NCBI GenBank assembly: GCA_030762175.1
Contig: CM060834.1
Coordinates: 30,015,001-30,079,000 of the forward strand
DNA: 64,000 bases
Direction: 5' to 3'
Source: Metallyticus violacea
Lineage: Eukaryota; Arthropoda; Insecta; Mantodea; Metallyticidae
Under the pieces are notes generated by a model. It made no database searches. It worked only from the letters and a program-made list of their open reading frames with translations, and was not told where the DNA came from. Below, one piece after another: positions 10,866-22,990 of the stretch (the first letter of the stretch is position 1; every line of letters begins with the position of its first letter). Made by a program: the position numbers and the translations under genes.

Positions 10866-13199
10866 GTGTACATTACGCATTAAGTTAACAAAATATTGGA
10901 ATTAGCGCTAGAAATTAAACCCTAATATAGTATAATTCTTTTTTGAGCCGCCCAAGTAACCATCATGACTCAATCATCATTCTATCACTATCTCAATTCA
11001 GCATTAGAAACGGAATGTTTTCTTGTGAATATTCTTTGACTTGGATAAGACTTTCAACAGCATAAATTGTGAACTGCTGTTACAAAAATTTAAATACTAA
11101 TGAATAGACAAGCTATCTTTAAATGTGTTCACTTCGTATCTAACTAATGGAGTCCAAAAACTATTATCATTAGTTGTGAATCGGTTGCAGAGTTTACCAA
11201 CTTGGTGTTCAATAAGGCTCAAATGTTTATTATGTTAGTTATGCAATATTTCAATTTTTCTTTTGTTTCATCTGATAAAAGTACAAGTATTTCATCAAGC
11301 ATTATAAAATAACATCCAACCTCATGTTTATACAGATGATACTATACAATGATTTCACATAGAGCCTTATTCTATTAAAATATTTACAAAATATATTAAT
11401 TTTATGCTGGTAAGAATGCTTATATGTTACCTTACACAACGTTTTCAGCCACAAATTATTTGTCAACCAAAGCTTCTCAAGAGTGATATAAGACATTATG
11501 TTATTAAGCTACTCATTAAACTAGTACCCTTAAGAAATTCTCCAAAAGGAAGATGTTAAGGAGGAAAGGCAACCCCTAGGGAGGTACTCCAGTTGTTGAA
11601 ACCAACGAAGAAAATTAACATCTTAACATTTTAATTTAAAAACAAAATTACTTGCAATACAATGAAGTAACATTTCCGTTAAATTTTAGAAAAACCGTCC
11701 AATAAATTATTAAAGGCAGCAAAGGTGTAAGGGAAGAAATTTAATAATTAATAGTGAGGTAATGACAATGCATTTACTAAAACCATAATCAATGAATCAC
11801 TGCACCATACAAATTAACTGATTAACTATAATGACTTGACTCATTTATTCTGTTACTATGTACAGTTAATCTTTACCAATTAACTATTTAAGAAATGGAG
11901 GCTCAAGGAAATGTAGCGTATATTGGAAGTAGCCTATTGTCAGTTTGTTGCAGGAGTAAAAATTTAGTGTGCAAAGTATCTCCGAATCCCTGTAACCCAG
12001 ACAACAGAGTTAACAGGCATTTAACCGTAAAAATTTTACACGAACAAGTAAATGGAAATATGGTTCATTATTTGATAATATTAAGCTTGAATGAATTTCT
12101 TTATCATTAATGTTTTGTAATGCCAAGATTACCTGCCTGAAATTTTCGAACATTTAACTAAATATCGCAAGATGATCTGATGCTTATGAATGACAATTTT
12201 CTAGAAAGATGCCAGAAATGTGTGAACATAACAAGACAACGTTTCCAACACCTTCTGTCATAAGATACGAGTTTCCCGGGAGTTACAGCTCTGACCCGTC
12301 GACCCGCCAGATGCAGTGAACAGGTGACAAAATAATGAAAAACCCCATAATAAGTTGACAAATTATAATAGATTGAGACAGTAAAATTGGACTCGAGTGA
12401 GCGTGTTGTGATTATCCGCTTAGTATTGTTTTCAACTCGGGTTCAAGAACCCCATGTCAACACCAAGACATGCCGTTAACAACTGGGGTGTTCGCGCACT
12501 CTGCTGGAACCAGCAATTTCCATATCTAACTGAAATAAAACTCTACCGTGAGCGTAACCTTTATACGGAATGCGTTTTAGACGAGGGAAGAAAGAAGGCT
12601 CTCAACAGCTTGGCAACACAATGATGGGCCTAGGAGAAACATAGCACATGCGGGTATGCGAACCCCAGGCCCGCAGTATGCGTACGGAAATAGCTACAAG
12701 CAGTAATAATACTCTTAGGTAGGGGTGCATGAAGATGAATGGATGACCGAACGTGGGGACGCTCCCCAGCTGATATACCCCATCAAGTGATAATGTTATA
12801 TGCATGTCATGTCCATGCTTTCAAACGTCAGTTACCAGGCGGTAACGTGCGAAAAATATCACATGTTACATTGTGATGAACTATTCCATTTGATAACCAC
12901 AGTTTGGTTTTCATTTGCATCTGTCTGTACCCTTTAATCATCCACAATGATTTAATTTAATTTGCAACAATCGAGTTTAGCGATTCTTCTGTTGGCATCG
13001 AATTGCACAATCGATAGTCCACCTCGACTATGGCTACGTGATTTGCTGATAACCGTGAGTTGGTGTTTCACCTCTTGATACTCGATGGCTTTCGGCATAA
13101 TGTCTAAAATATAATTGATTATATAATGACCCCCTCCTCCACAAAAAGGGATTGTATATTATTAGTATGTAATTTTATAGAAGAAGCACAGACAGGGTT
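10866..13199. other. unassigned AT-rich DNA
   Basis: No gene or known repeat is recognised. A tRNA B-box-like ggttcaagaacccc at about 12438-12451 lacks a convincing A-box and acceptor pairing. Confidence 0.4.
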
Positions 13200-13895
13200 A
13201 TAAAAATGTAAAAACAAACGAAATAGGTTACAAAACCTATTCAGTAAACCATGGAAGTAGTGATAATGAAAATAACAGGCCTATTTTTGAAGAGAGTAAT
13301 TCAATGAATGATAAACCAATTGCTTACATTCCTCTTAGTGCTTCAAAAAAGAGATATCTGGTAATCATATGGAAGATATTGAAGAAAACAAAGGAAATAA
13401 ATATTAATATAGTGATTCACTTGAATATTTTATTACGGTGCTGAGTGAAACAGTTACTTTGTGTGAAGATGCAGGTACAAGAAATGGATTATTAAGTAAA
13501 TTGATAGTAAGTTGTATTAACTTTAATGCTATTTAATCGTAAGTGGAAAAATTCACAACATATGTATTTTTTTTCTCATAAACTAATAAAGATAGAAGCA
13601 GGAAATGTTTACAATTGATCTACAATATTACATTCATTGCTGAGCTCTAGTTTCAGATCATTTGCATACGAACATTTTTGTATATGAATATTGATATAAT
13701 TTTATTTTTATAAAACGGGAGTCTGTTGCAAAAAATTATAACTTATTATTTTTATAAAGTACATTCTCTAAAACAGAGTTCAGAACTTATAATATAATGA
13801 AAAATTTAGCAATAAGTATCTATAATATTTTCTGAGGAAAAGGTACATAAAATTAATAACTTTGCATTAGTAATTTAGGGCCTCTGATCTCAACT
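13200..13895 (+). pseudogene. Mutator-like transposase relic, copy A body
   Basis: This segment matches the reverse complement of 17350-17990 along its length. It shares a frame-broken coding part (MNDKPIAYIP near 13305, then TLCEDAGTRNGLLSKLIVSC near 13458-13515) and a 3' non-coding part ending at the shared ggcctctgatctca (about 13876-13889). The pattern L-x-E-D-x3-R-x-G-L-x-S-x-L-x3-C resembles the N-terminal region of animal Mutator-like transposases; I infer the family from that pattern. About 15 bp (a CGGN segment) present in the other copy is deleted here, and the frame shifts near 13350. Confidence 0.5.
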
Positions 13896-14204
13896 TAAAT
13901 GTTCAAGTACATCTAATATATGTGTGAGACACTCATTGCTGCTTTGTTTCTGTTATTTTACGGATTACTTTCCTAAATTCATTCGTCTGGATCTCTACAG
14001 TTAGACGGTCTTTAAAGGACTTTTTGCTTCATTTTTTAAAGGCTAAACCTATATCTCATAAATTGTGCAATCTACTCTTAATGGCTTTAGCTTTATTGAA
14101 AAGTCAAAGTAAAAAAGTAACTTAAAAACCGATATTATGAACAACTGTTTGTTGTAATTAACATTACACATTTTAAGACGACGATAGTTTGTGAAAATCG
14201 CGAA
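13896..14204. other. unassigned segment between the two Mutator-like pieces of copy A
   Basis: This has no match in copy B at 17.3-18.2 kb and no recognised coding motif. It may be unrelated DNA inside a rearranged element. Confidence 0.3.
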
Positions 14205-14375
14205 AAACATGGAACTAGGTATGATATTAGATGTATTTAGTAAAGAAAACTGGAGTATATAGCCTGTAAAACTCAAAATAAACCAAAATGTTTCAATTGC
14301 TTCAAAACTTAAACAAGCACCATTACTGTTATTGACTTTTGAAACGGTATATATTGACATAAAATAATTCAAATT
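14205..14375 (-). mobile_element. Mutator-like 5' leader segment of copy A, displaced and inverted
   Basis: About 165 bp match 18005-18165 in the same plus-strand orientation, including agcctgtaaaact and ttcaattgcttcaaaa. In copy B this segment lies directly upstream of the coding body on the same strand. Here it lies about 310 bp beyond the 3' end of the body and points the other way. It may be an inversion, or a long terminal inverted repeat retained at opposite ends in the two copies. Confidence 0.55.
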
Positions 14376-15144
14376 TAACTAAATATTTTTGCGTTTTTGT
14401 CACATATTTTAATATTTTTAGCACTTAAAATCCGCATCCTAGTAATTACACTATCAGCCTGTAATAACGCATGTACTTGAACAATAATGTCATATCTTAA
14501 CAGCAAACTGAGACAGAAAAGTATTTGCTCTCTTAACAGAAACTACGACTCTGTCCACGTGCACCTATCAACGCGAGAAATACTGAACGACTGTGTTTAA
14601 ACGTTCACTCCTTAAGTAAATATTATAATTGAAAGCTACAGGTGTAATTCGTCTCCCAGAACTAGAAGATTCAAAGATTGCCAGGAATAAGAAACTCTGC
14701 TTTTCTTCTCAGATAATTCATTTGCATATGCCTTAAATTACACTTCCATGCCGAGACAGATGTAGACAAGGGAACATTAATACAAAAATTGAAAGTTGCT
14801 TTTTAAGTCGTTTCTTCAGAATTTCAAACGTTAATTTCTCCGCCTCTAGAAAGGCACTAAAAAGAGAAGTTTCCTCATGTCTGTCTTTAGATTTTAATCC
14901 ACTTCTCAAGCGTGAAATTCAGGGAGTAAGGCGTCACCGCATGTTATCAAGCTTTACCTTACCCGTTTCCTCCAAAACTGACTGCGCTAAATCAGTGGCG
15001 TACAATTTAGTAGAGAGTTTTCCCCGGTTAAGAAGGGAACTGGGTGGATTCAAGCTTGGAAATGTAGGAAGGCAGTCTGAAAAGTTATAGGTCTTGAACA
15101 TAGGGGGCAATGCAGTTGGCAAAATAATGTTTTCTTTACGCTGG
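14376..15144. other. unassigned DNA
   Basis: No gene or repeat is recognised. Confidence 0.4.
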
Positions 15145-15163
15145 TACAGTGGCGGCTCGTAGC
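15145..15163 (+). mobile_element. hAT-type terminal inverted repeat, single end
   Basis: It contains cagtggcggctcgt, identical to the left terminus of the MITE at 43450. No matching right terminus (acgagccgccactg) was seen downstream, so the element is either truncated or its extent is unknown. Confidence 0.5.
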
Positions 15164-17344
15164 CCTTGTGGGCCCTGAAGCCCCTGAATACATGATATCC
15201 AAAAGTCGTGGGGGAAAGTCTCTTATCAACACTTATACTTCTCCCCAATATTCTCTCATAACTGAGGCGCCATCGTATATACGCGTTATAAATTTCTGGA
15301 TATGGAACTCTTTTAATTCAACAATTAAAGTACGCCTTGAGCCTACTGCAATCAATTCAGAAACAGTAATGCTTAATCCCCCCCCTTGATATATCATAAT
15401 ATCACAACAAATTGTGACATGCATATAATATCTATCGTTTCCTCGGCCTGTACAGAAAGGAAAGTTGCCCTTTCTATTTCTTTTCTAATCTCATTCCTTT
15501 AGTAACTTCTCGCTTCACACCCTGTCAGCCATAAATGAACCGTCTTAATTTTGGGCCGTTTTGCTCAGTAAGCGCCTATAGCTTTCGGTTGATGAGGTTC
15601 AAATCATTTCACTTCCAATTGTTAGACTTAGATGCGAAAATGGAGTCATCAATAAAACGTCCACTATATTCATTGCCACAAAATAGATACGCTTTTTTTT
15701 TTAACTTAACAGTTAGCGCTTTCTACTGATAAAAAGTGTGGAAGCCAACCAGTTTCAAGTTAAGTGCGAAAATAATCAGTTATGCGTGGTGTCAGTAGCC
15801 CCTTAATATTTGGTTCCTAAGAAAAGAGAATCTCGAGTCCTGGCCATGAGTTGTCTTTCTACTGGCCTAAGAGAACGCAGAAAGAAACAGGAGAATGTCT
15901 AACACATCTTGAAGGAAGTCATATATAAGTCCTTGCAAATCTTTGCTGGCCGATAAAGTATGAGTTTAAAGCGAAAAACTTTCCGGGTTGGCCCATGAGC
16001 CTCCCTTGCTAACGGAGGACCCGCATGCTACCGCTACTACAGTAGAGAGGAAACTTTTTTATTGTTTAAGCTACAATTAAGAACTAATAGATTATATTGT
16101 TGTTTTCATGCATTTTTTGTTTTAAAAAGTTGTCCAAGAGAAGAGAAAATAGTAAATAATTATGACATTTTCTTTGGGCCATCTGACCCTTATTAACGAC
16201 CGGCTTCTGCGTTCTTGGCACATTTGTCTTAAGCATTCATTTAAAACATTTCGTCATGGGAGTTCTTTTTCTTCATTTTAAAAGATTAAAAAATGGGTTG
16301 CGGAATTTAAACATGACCTTAGTGTCGCTATGGGTCATTTAGATGCAGACAATAAGATAATGTAACATCAAAAAATTTACAAAGTAATAAACCTGATATT
16401 CTGATTGGAGCTTTGAGTATGATTAATTAATATCTTGGGCCCAATTATGGTTGTGTTATTTGTTGGTTTTAATTAAGGATGTTGGAGATATACTTTGATA
16501 TAAAGAGACCAGCTGGCCCTCATGTCCAGCAAGGCTCTTTAATGATAGTCATAATGTAGTAAAGCGAGTGCTGCAAATTGGGCTGCGAAAATTATACATG
16601 TGAAGGACGTCCAAAAATGCAACAGCAGCAGAAAACATTGAACAAATGCGTTATATGTTATTAAACAACTGGCTAGTTAAAGGTGCGTGAAATTGCTTAT
16701 GCTATAGGCATTTTAAAAGAAAATGTAGGTTAGATTTGACTTGAAGAATTGCATTTGAAAAAGTTTAACAACTCAAAAACGCATTTCTATGAAAATCTCG
16801 CTATAGTGTTTGAAGCATTTTTACAGTAAACCGAACTTGTTTTGTGTGTTAACTTACAACTGTGGAAGATACTTGGTTCCAGAAATAGGAAAAGCATTCA
16901 AAACAATAGACCGATACCGCTTCAATATCTAAGAGTACTGTAGGTTGCATCTGCTGAAAGAGCTATGGCATCAGTCTATTCGGGCACTAAAGAAATTTTA
17001 CTGATTTATTATCTTTAGAAGGACAAACCACAATGAGAGTACTATTCCAACCTTTTAATCACTAGGTGGGTGAAAAAACCGTAAGAAAAGACTCGTTTTG
17101 CAATAGAAGAAAAAAGTTTCTCATAGCATTGTACCTGAACAAAAAATGTTTTAATGATGGTAAAAATTGCAATAGTGGTAATGAACATCAGCTTAGGTTT
17201 GGTTATCTCCGATTTCTATCTCTTCGACAAGTCAAACTCTTCCTCGCTTTCATCAAATCAAGAAGTAGCAGCATTTTGCAGACCTCCCGTAAAGGTACTA
17301 AAGACAGTATAATGACATTGGAGTATAGCTAGAATAAATGTATT
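15164..17344. other. unassigned DNA
   Basis: No coherent gene is seen. The open frames at 15168-15389 and 17066-17332 have no recognisable domain. The left part may belong to the hAT-like element whose end is at 15145. Confidence 0.35.
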
Positions 17345-18165
17345 GCTCTTAAGGTGAGATCAGAGGCCCTATGTTACTGATGCGAAGTGTATTACACATA
17401 CCTCAATGAAAACTGTTACTGCTTATTTTTCATAAGTTCTGAGTTCTAGTTTAGAGATTATATTTTAAAAAATAATTAGCTGTAATTTTGTAACAGACTC
17501 CTTTATAAAAATAAAATTATAGTAATATACATGTACCAAAAAGTTCTTACGCAGCTCAGCAATGAATATATTAATATCAGCTGTAAAATGTTTGTGCTTC
17601 TATCTTCATTAGTTTACCAGAAAAAGGTGCATATGTTGTGAAGTTTTTATTTATGACTAAAATAGCGCTTAAGGTAACACAAACTCATTGTCAATTCACA
17701 TACTAATACATTTCTTGCACCTGTATCTTCACACAAAGTAATATTACCACCACAGGAGACAGTTTCACTCAATACTGTAATTAAAATATTCAAGTCAATC
17801 CCTATATTAATATTTCCTTTGTTGTCATCAATATCTTCCATATGATTACCAGATACTCTTTTCTTGGTAGTATTAGGAATAGTGTAAGTAATTGGTTTAT
17901 CATTCACTGAATTATTCCCTTTATAAAAAGGTCTATTATTTTACTACCATTCTTTACTGGATAGGTTTTGTAATACCTATTTCCTTTGTTTTTGTAAACA
18001 CTAGTGGACCTAGGCATATTAGATATATTTAGGAAAGTAAACTGGAATGCATAGCCTGTAAAACTGAAAATAAACCAAAAAATTTCCAATTGCTTCAAAA
18101 AGTAAACACACAAGCAGCCATTACTGTTATTTACATTTGAAACAGTAATTTACCTTCAAAATACA
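17345..18165 (-). pseudogene. Mutator-like transposase relic, copy B
   Basis: On the reverse strand a leader (18165-18020) contains ttttcagttttacag, resembling an intron 3' end. It is followed by an ATG at 18017-18015 (MPRSTSVYKNKGNRYYKTYP). A stop near 17906 breaks the frame; a second stretch from 17907 (MNDKPITYTIP, then IDLNILITVLSETVSCGGN and LCEDTGARN) ends at 17647. Family evidence is the same cysteine/ED...R pattern as copy A. Only the N-terminal region of a Mutator-like transposase is present, without the DDE catalytic core. The 3' part to 17345 is non-coding but conserved with copy A. Confidence 0.5.
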
Positions 18166-18413
18166 TCAAACCACAGCCTTCTATAACAAATGGTTTAAGA
18201 GATATTTTCATTTTTATGCAATAGTGCGGGGGTATAAAAAATTATTTTGACATATAAAAACATTACGTAATTAAAAACATTTACAATTGAAATTTTAAAT
18301 AAATTATATGCAACATTAAGCAGAAAAATCCAAATAATTATTTGGAATAATAATTAAATTTTATTTTTTTTCAAAATTTTATCTCTGATTTGTTCCCAGA
18401 TATTAGGCGTGTT
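18166..18413. other. AT-rich spacer
   Basis: No features seen. Confidence 0.4.
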
Positions 18414-18721
18414 TGAAGGATAATTTTTTTTTTGATTGGTTTATTTATGGACGCTCTTTAACATCTGAGGTCATCAGCGTCCCATTCAACTCAGGGCTTG
18501 AAACGGCCGACAAATTTTGCTCAGAGGCCTCTCTTTCAGGCTTGAGGTTCTTTATCGTGCCGTAAATGTACGACACGGAATCCACGGCTTTACTTCCCTT
18601 CCGAAGGAAGCCATACTTAGGATTTTTACACCCGAAAAAATCCATCGGTCCTGGTCAGGTTCGAACCCGCGATCTTGGGTTTAGGGGGCCAGTACACCAC
18701 CAGGACCGACTGAAGGATAAT
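18414..18721 (-). mobile_element. tRNA-derived SINE, family B copy 1, with perfect target-site duplication
   Basis: The element is at 18425-18710 on the reverse strand. The tRNA-like head at the high-coordinate end contains the B-box gggttcgaacctgacc (about 18653-18668) and ggtcctggtggtgtactgg near the 5' end. The body includes gaggcctctgagcaaaattt, and the tail is an A-rich run at 18425-18434. It is flanked by the exact 11-bp direct repeat tgaaggataat at 18414-18424 and 18711-18721. This is the best-preserved SINE in the window, consistent with a relatively recent insertion. Other copies lie at 36.75, 63.9 and, as a variant, at 21.2 and 48.8 kb. Confidence 0.9.
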
Positions 18722-20244
18722 GAACATCCATTTTAGCATACATTGAAACTTGGCTGAGACAGAAATAACTTATTAATTAATTGCCTAATTATTAATTACC
18801 GTATAAATATTTAATTAGTCAATTTATTACTAAACGAGTCACTCTCCGAGAGGGACTGTAATGACTGTGCGAGAAGGTCGGCGCATTCAGCGTTAGCACG
18901 TTCTCGGTCAGGCCGTGAAACAAGCATAAACTCACAATTAGTCCACCCTGTCTTATAAAAATAGTATAGTTTTGTGAGGCATATAAATATCATAATAAAA
19001 TACAATAAAACAATTATCTTTATTATTGTTTGAATAGTCCCTTTCTAGGGGCAATGATTGGAATTAGAACCTTTTGAGAGGGCTGGAATCTCGTGTCATG
19101 GAAATGTTGAATGTTGCTTCCGAAAGAAAACGTTTTGAACAATGTAGCAGACGCTGGGATGAGAAAGAGAAGTGACTTTAAGGACACTAAAGGTATTCAA
19201 AATAAGCTATTTATTTTTTAAACTCATATTAAATTTATAATCTGTATACGTAGTAAAACAACAATGATTTCTCATGGACAACGCCACAGTATACACCAAA
19301 ACAATGAGATATGAACAAGGTAACATTCCAATACATGTGCTTTTGTATTCAGTCACAAATTTTGCAATCACATTTTATCAGTTACAAATGAAACTTAGTT
19401 ATATTTTATCACCACAATTAATAAAAAATGTTTATATAAATAAAAATTTGATTTCAGTCGCTGCTTTTAATTATATTATATGGCTTGTTATAATATATAG
19501 TTATATCGTAATTGCCAACTGCATGTGCCATTATGTACTAACCGTTAAATGAACCAATTATAAATATAATATAAAAATTACATTATCAGCTGTTCACTTG
19601 CCATTATTTGCGGTCGTTGTTCTGTTCCCAATCATCGCGAAATGTATTATCACTATGTAAATCTAATTTCGTAATATATGCGGCATTCTGTTATTTAATA
19701 GAGCATGTTAAGTATGAACGGCGTTTCACGTTCTTCACAAATTTTATTCTCCATTTGAATAGTCCTAAATTTGTAAAACGGATAGCGTTTTTTTTTTTAA
19801 GGAATAAACAGATTAGGTAACATATAAAAGAGAGTTAGATTGCCTATAAGCAGGTCTAAGAAAGCAGAAACTTCTAGAAGAAAATTCATCGCCATTAAGC
19901 TCCTTAAAAATTTTGGAGTCAAATCTGAGGTGCTTTTACGAGTACTTGAATGCTTTCTCGGATATGTACACAGCGGGCTTAAGATAGAGCTAGCGTTAAA
20001 CTGAAAGTTAGAATTACTTCAATCCTTTAGGAAACATTGTGGAAGTTTGTATTCATATTAAAGATTTGAATGGGTTAGTGCATACAAATTTTATTAAATT
20101 ATTACTCAGAAATTAACTTGTTAAAATTTATAATACATATTGAAAATACTTACGTTATAAAATGTTGCTCTTAATAATTATTTTGAATATAAATTAATGA
20201 ACATTCGTCATTTTTTCGCCATTATTGGAGTCATTTAAACATTT
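18722..20244. other. unassigned AT-rich DNA
   Basis: No gene or repeat recognised. Open frames at 19274-19552 and 19608-19820 are AT-driven and hydrophobic, without motifs. Confidence 0.4.
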
Positions 20245-20420
20245 TTCTTACCGAAATCGGTGACCGAAGCACAACTCGTAAGTGAAAAATCTATGGTTCG
20301 TATCCCACCACGATTGTGCTCTTTAAACTTTCTTTTATTTTAATTATTTTTTTACTCTCCCCCCTTCTTCAAAGGCAAATACCGGGCAGGTACCTGGAAC
20401 CTTCCTTCCCAAAATCCTTT
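20245..20420 (+). mobile_element. tRNA-related SINE-like element, family D copy 1
   Basis: A B-box-like tatggttcgtatcccac lies at about 20292-20308. It is followed by a T-rich stretch and then a ggcaaatac/ggtacctgg/ccttccttccc core that is also seen in family A. The A-box area is weak and the 3' end undefined. Confidence 0.45.
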
Positions 20421-21174
20421 ACCGATTCATAATTTCATCTAGTGTATCATTAATGCCCAATGCCTTTAATGTCACAATAGCAGGGAATAGGTGCTACACT
20501 CTATTAAAATATTTGTTGTACAAGTAAATTTTTACTTCTTTTCGTTTTTGAAAACAGTACAAGAAATGGAACGTTGTGTTGTAACTATTTTTGTATTCCA
20601 CTTTTACCAACATATGAAATCGAATGCATTCGGGTAAAACAACTGCCTAAACTGTTACGTTGAAAAATATTATCTTGACCCACATAAAAATAAAATTGGT
20701 CATTGAGGCTTGCCCTGAGGTGTAACAGAACCCGTCCGCACACACCCACTTAGTTTGGTAAAGTACGGGACAGATCTTAATAACCATGGAATTCCCAGTG
20801 TCTAGTGTTATCGCTTTCGTCTAAATAGTAACGTTGAAGAACTTTGATATACTTTATTCCTCATGCATATCATATTGTAATCTAAATAAGCATCTAGATG
20901 TATGTAATTTCAGTTCCAGGAAAAAAGGGCCATCAAGGCCTGTCCCATTACGCATAGCGGTTGCATTCATATGTCATTATATTTTGCGTTTAGTATAGTT
21001 GTTTTTCCGTTCAAAACGAAGAGTATCAAAGTAAAATAATAGTGTAAACACTTTTCTCTTAGTATCATTGATTCTCGTCCGAAACAGGGCCCTCCCCATG
21101 AGGTAATTTTGCCCTTCAAAGTGCAGAGGAACAGGTACGCACACCTGACAGGGAAGCAAGGTTTACTTAGACTT
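20421..21174. other. unassigned DNA
   Basis: Nothing recognisable. Confidence 0.4.
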
Positions 21175-21345
21175 AATAATTTGTCCGTGAACTTCTGGAG
21201 ATCTTCTAAGACACGGGACCCTTAAAGTCCCTCCTGCAGGACTTGTGCTCGAGATTTTTACGTCCTGAAAAAAATCTATCAACCCCGGCCAGTTTTAAAC
21301 CTGCAAACCTTGGTACCAAAGTATAAAGCACTACCCATAGACATT
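21175..21345 (-). mobile_element. SINE family B variant, 5' portion
   Basis: On the reverse strand it shares tggccggggttgatag, cgtaaaaatctc and acttt-aagggtcccgtgtc with 48.8-49.0 kb and more loosely with family B. The tRNA-like head is degraded and the 3' third (gaggcctctgagc region) is missing. Confidence 0.6.
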
Positions 21346-22064
21346 GAGGACGACGTATAACAAGTGTAGGCATTTTATGACTGCCTATTTAAACTTGGAA
21401 GTGTACACAGTATCGATCATTTGTGATGAAACTGCGATTGCGTTAATATTTAAATGCCCAGGAAACACTCAAAATTAAATTAGAGAATTGCAGAATTTTA
21501 AAAAAATACTTAATGAGAGGATATTATGAAGAATATTGTCTAAGAGAAAGAAATTAACAATGATTACGAGAGTGTAAATTAATTAATACGTTTTAGTGCA
21601 TTGCATTTTTAGCATAAGGAATAGTTTTGAATGATTTTTTTTAAATTGCCTATAAAATGGAAGTGAAAAAGCTTTATGCGTCTTTAAAGTTCACAAATAA
21701 ATAAAACAACAACCAAAAAGTTTCATTAATTCAGGATTTAAATCTGCTCTGGTGTACAATGTTCTTGCTGTGGCATTGCTGTTCTTCATACCCACCAAGT
21801 TTAGGAACCCTTATGCCAGAGATTTAAATAAATTATTTGTGAAAATTAATAATGTAAATGTATATGCCAACTATATATTATTTGAAAACTTGCAGCCTGA
21901 ATATCTATTTAAAATAAATTTAGATACTAGAATGCTATTTAATTTTAGGGATTTAAAAAAAAAAACTATAAGAAATATAAGCTTTCTATTCGCAGCTTGA
22001 CGCAGTATCAATTGTTGCAGCTGCAGTAAAATGTTAATTGTGGTTGTGCGCTCGCTGTTTGACG
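21346..22064. other. unassigned AT-rich DNA
   Basis: No recognisable gene. The open frame at 21752-22000 has low complexity and no known domain. Confidence 0.4.
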
Positions 22065-22990
22065 TTCTAAGATGGAGGTGGCTCGAGAGCTTTATCACGC
22101 AATGTTTTCTTACGATTATAAGTGCGACCTTCACCAAATTCGCAAACCTGGAAAAATTACAGAGAACTTTTGCAGGCTTTGTTCCTTCACATAACTGCTT
22201 AGTTTAGACAAGGAAGAACAGCCATAAAAGACGAGAAGCACACGGGGCCATCAGCAGCAATAGTCACATATAAAAGAAACACCGCTCGTGTAGAAGCCAT
22301 AGTGAAGAACCATTCGCGACTTACAGGGAGATAGAGGAGTCTCTAATCATTCGTTTGCAATCCTGCAAAAAGTCATCGTGTGAGAAAGCTTTGTTGACGT
22401 TGGGTACCCCGCAACCTCACAGGAAAGCAGCAAGGGTGGAATGTTGCCCAGGAAATGTTTCGTTTCGGCTATGGCAGTGTTCGACGTTACCACGAAATTA
22501 TCACAGATACTAAAACTGGATTTACTAATACGATAAGAGGCAATCGGCGATGTCACTTTCATCAAAAGACCACCTCCTTCTAAAGGTTAAGAGATGTCGA
22601 AGAGTTAGCCTGTTCCTTCTCAGTCATACTGCAGCCATTCCATTCCAGAAACAACAAGCAACCTCAGGCAATAGGTACACCACAGTTTGTCTTCCCAGGA
22701 TATTCAAAAGTCTGAGTTCCGAACATTTTTCTTTCGCCACAATAATGCCTTTGTACGCACCACTTTGAAAACAATGGATTTTTTGCAAGAATCGAGAGTG
22801 ACTTTGGTGTACAACCACCGTACAGTCCAGATCTGGCTCCTATTCTCTACATGAGGAACAATCGGTTTAGGAGTCTGGAAGAAGCAGTCCTACAAATAAG
22901 AGATTGATCTCAATCGTAAAGAAGCATGGCATAGCTGCTTCCATAATTGGTGAATGCAACCTCGTAACTAGAGTGGAGAAAAAAAATGTA
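22065..22990 (+). pseudogene. mariner transposase relic, family M1 copy b (near full length)
   Basis: This is the most complete M1 copy. It has MFSYDYKCDLHQ near 22103. The linker RWVPRNLTGKQQ is near 22395-22435. HEIIT followed by DTK at about 22488 replaces the expected GDE, so the first catalytic Asp motif is lost. The WYTTVCLP-type block is near 22660-22700 as RYTTVCLPR. HNNA near 22740 stands for HDNA. PPYSPDLAP is at 22815-22841, followed by Ile-Leu where the third Asp should be within two residues. RFRSLEEAV and a degraded C-terminus run to about 22985. Several frameshifts and stops are present, so it is inactive. Confidence 0.8.

Noticed and set aside
12380..12455. Possible tRNA-like sequence with ggttcaagaacccc
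   Set aside because: The box is a palindrome, with no convincing A-box or acceptor stem.
14934..15389. Overlapping frames of 60-104 codons on both strands
   Set aside because: They overlap a hAT terminal repeat region, conflict with one another, and show no domain.
18640..18710. tRNA gene suggested by A/B-box-like motifs
   Set aside because: It is the head of a SINE with body, poly(A) tail and target duplications, and no full cloverleaf could be drawn. The same applies to the B-boxes at 175, 20292, 33690, 51391 and 58367.
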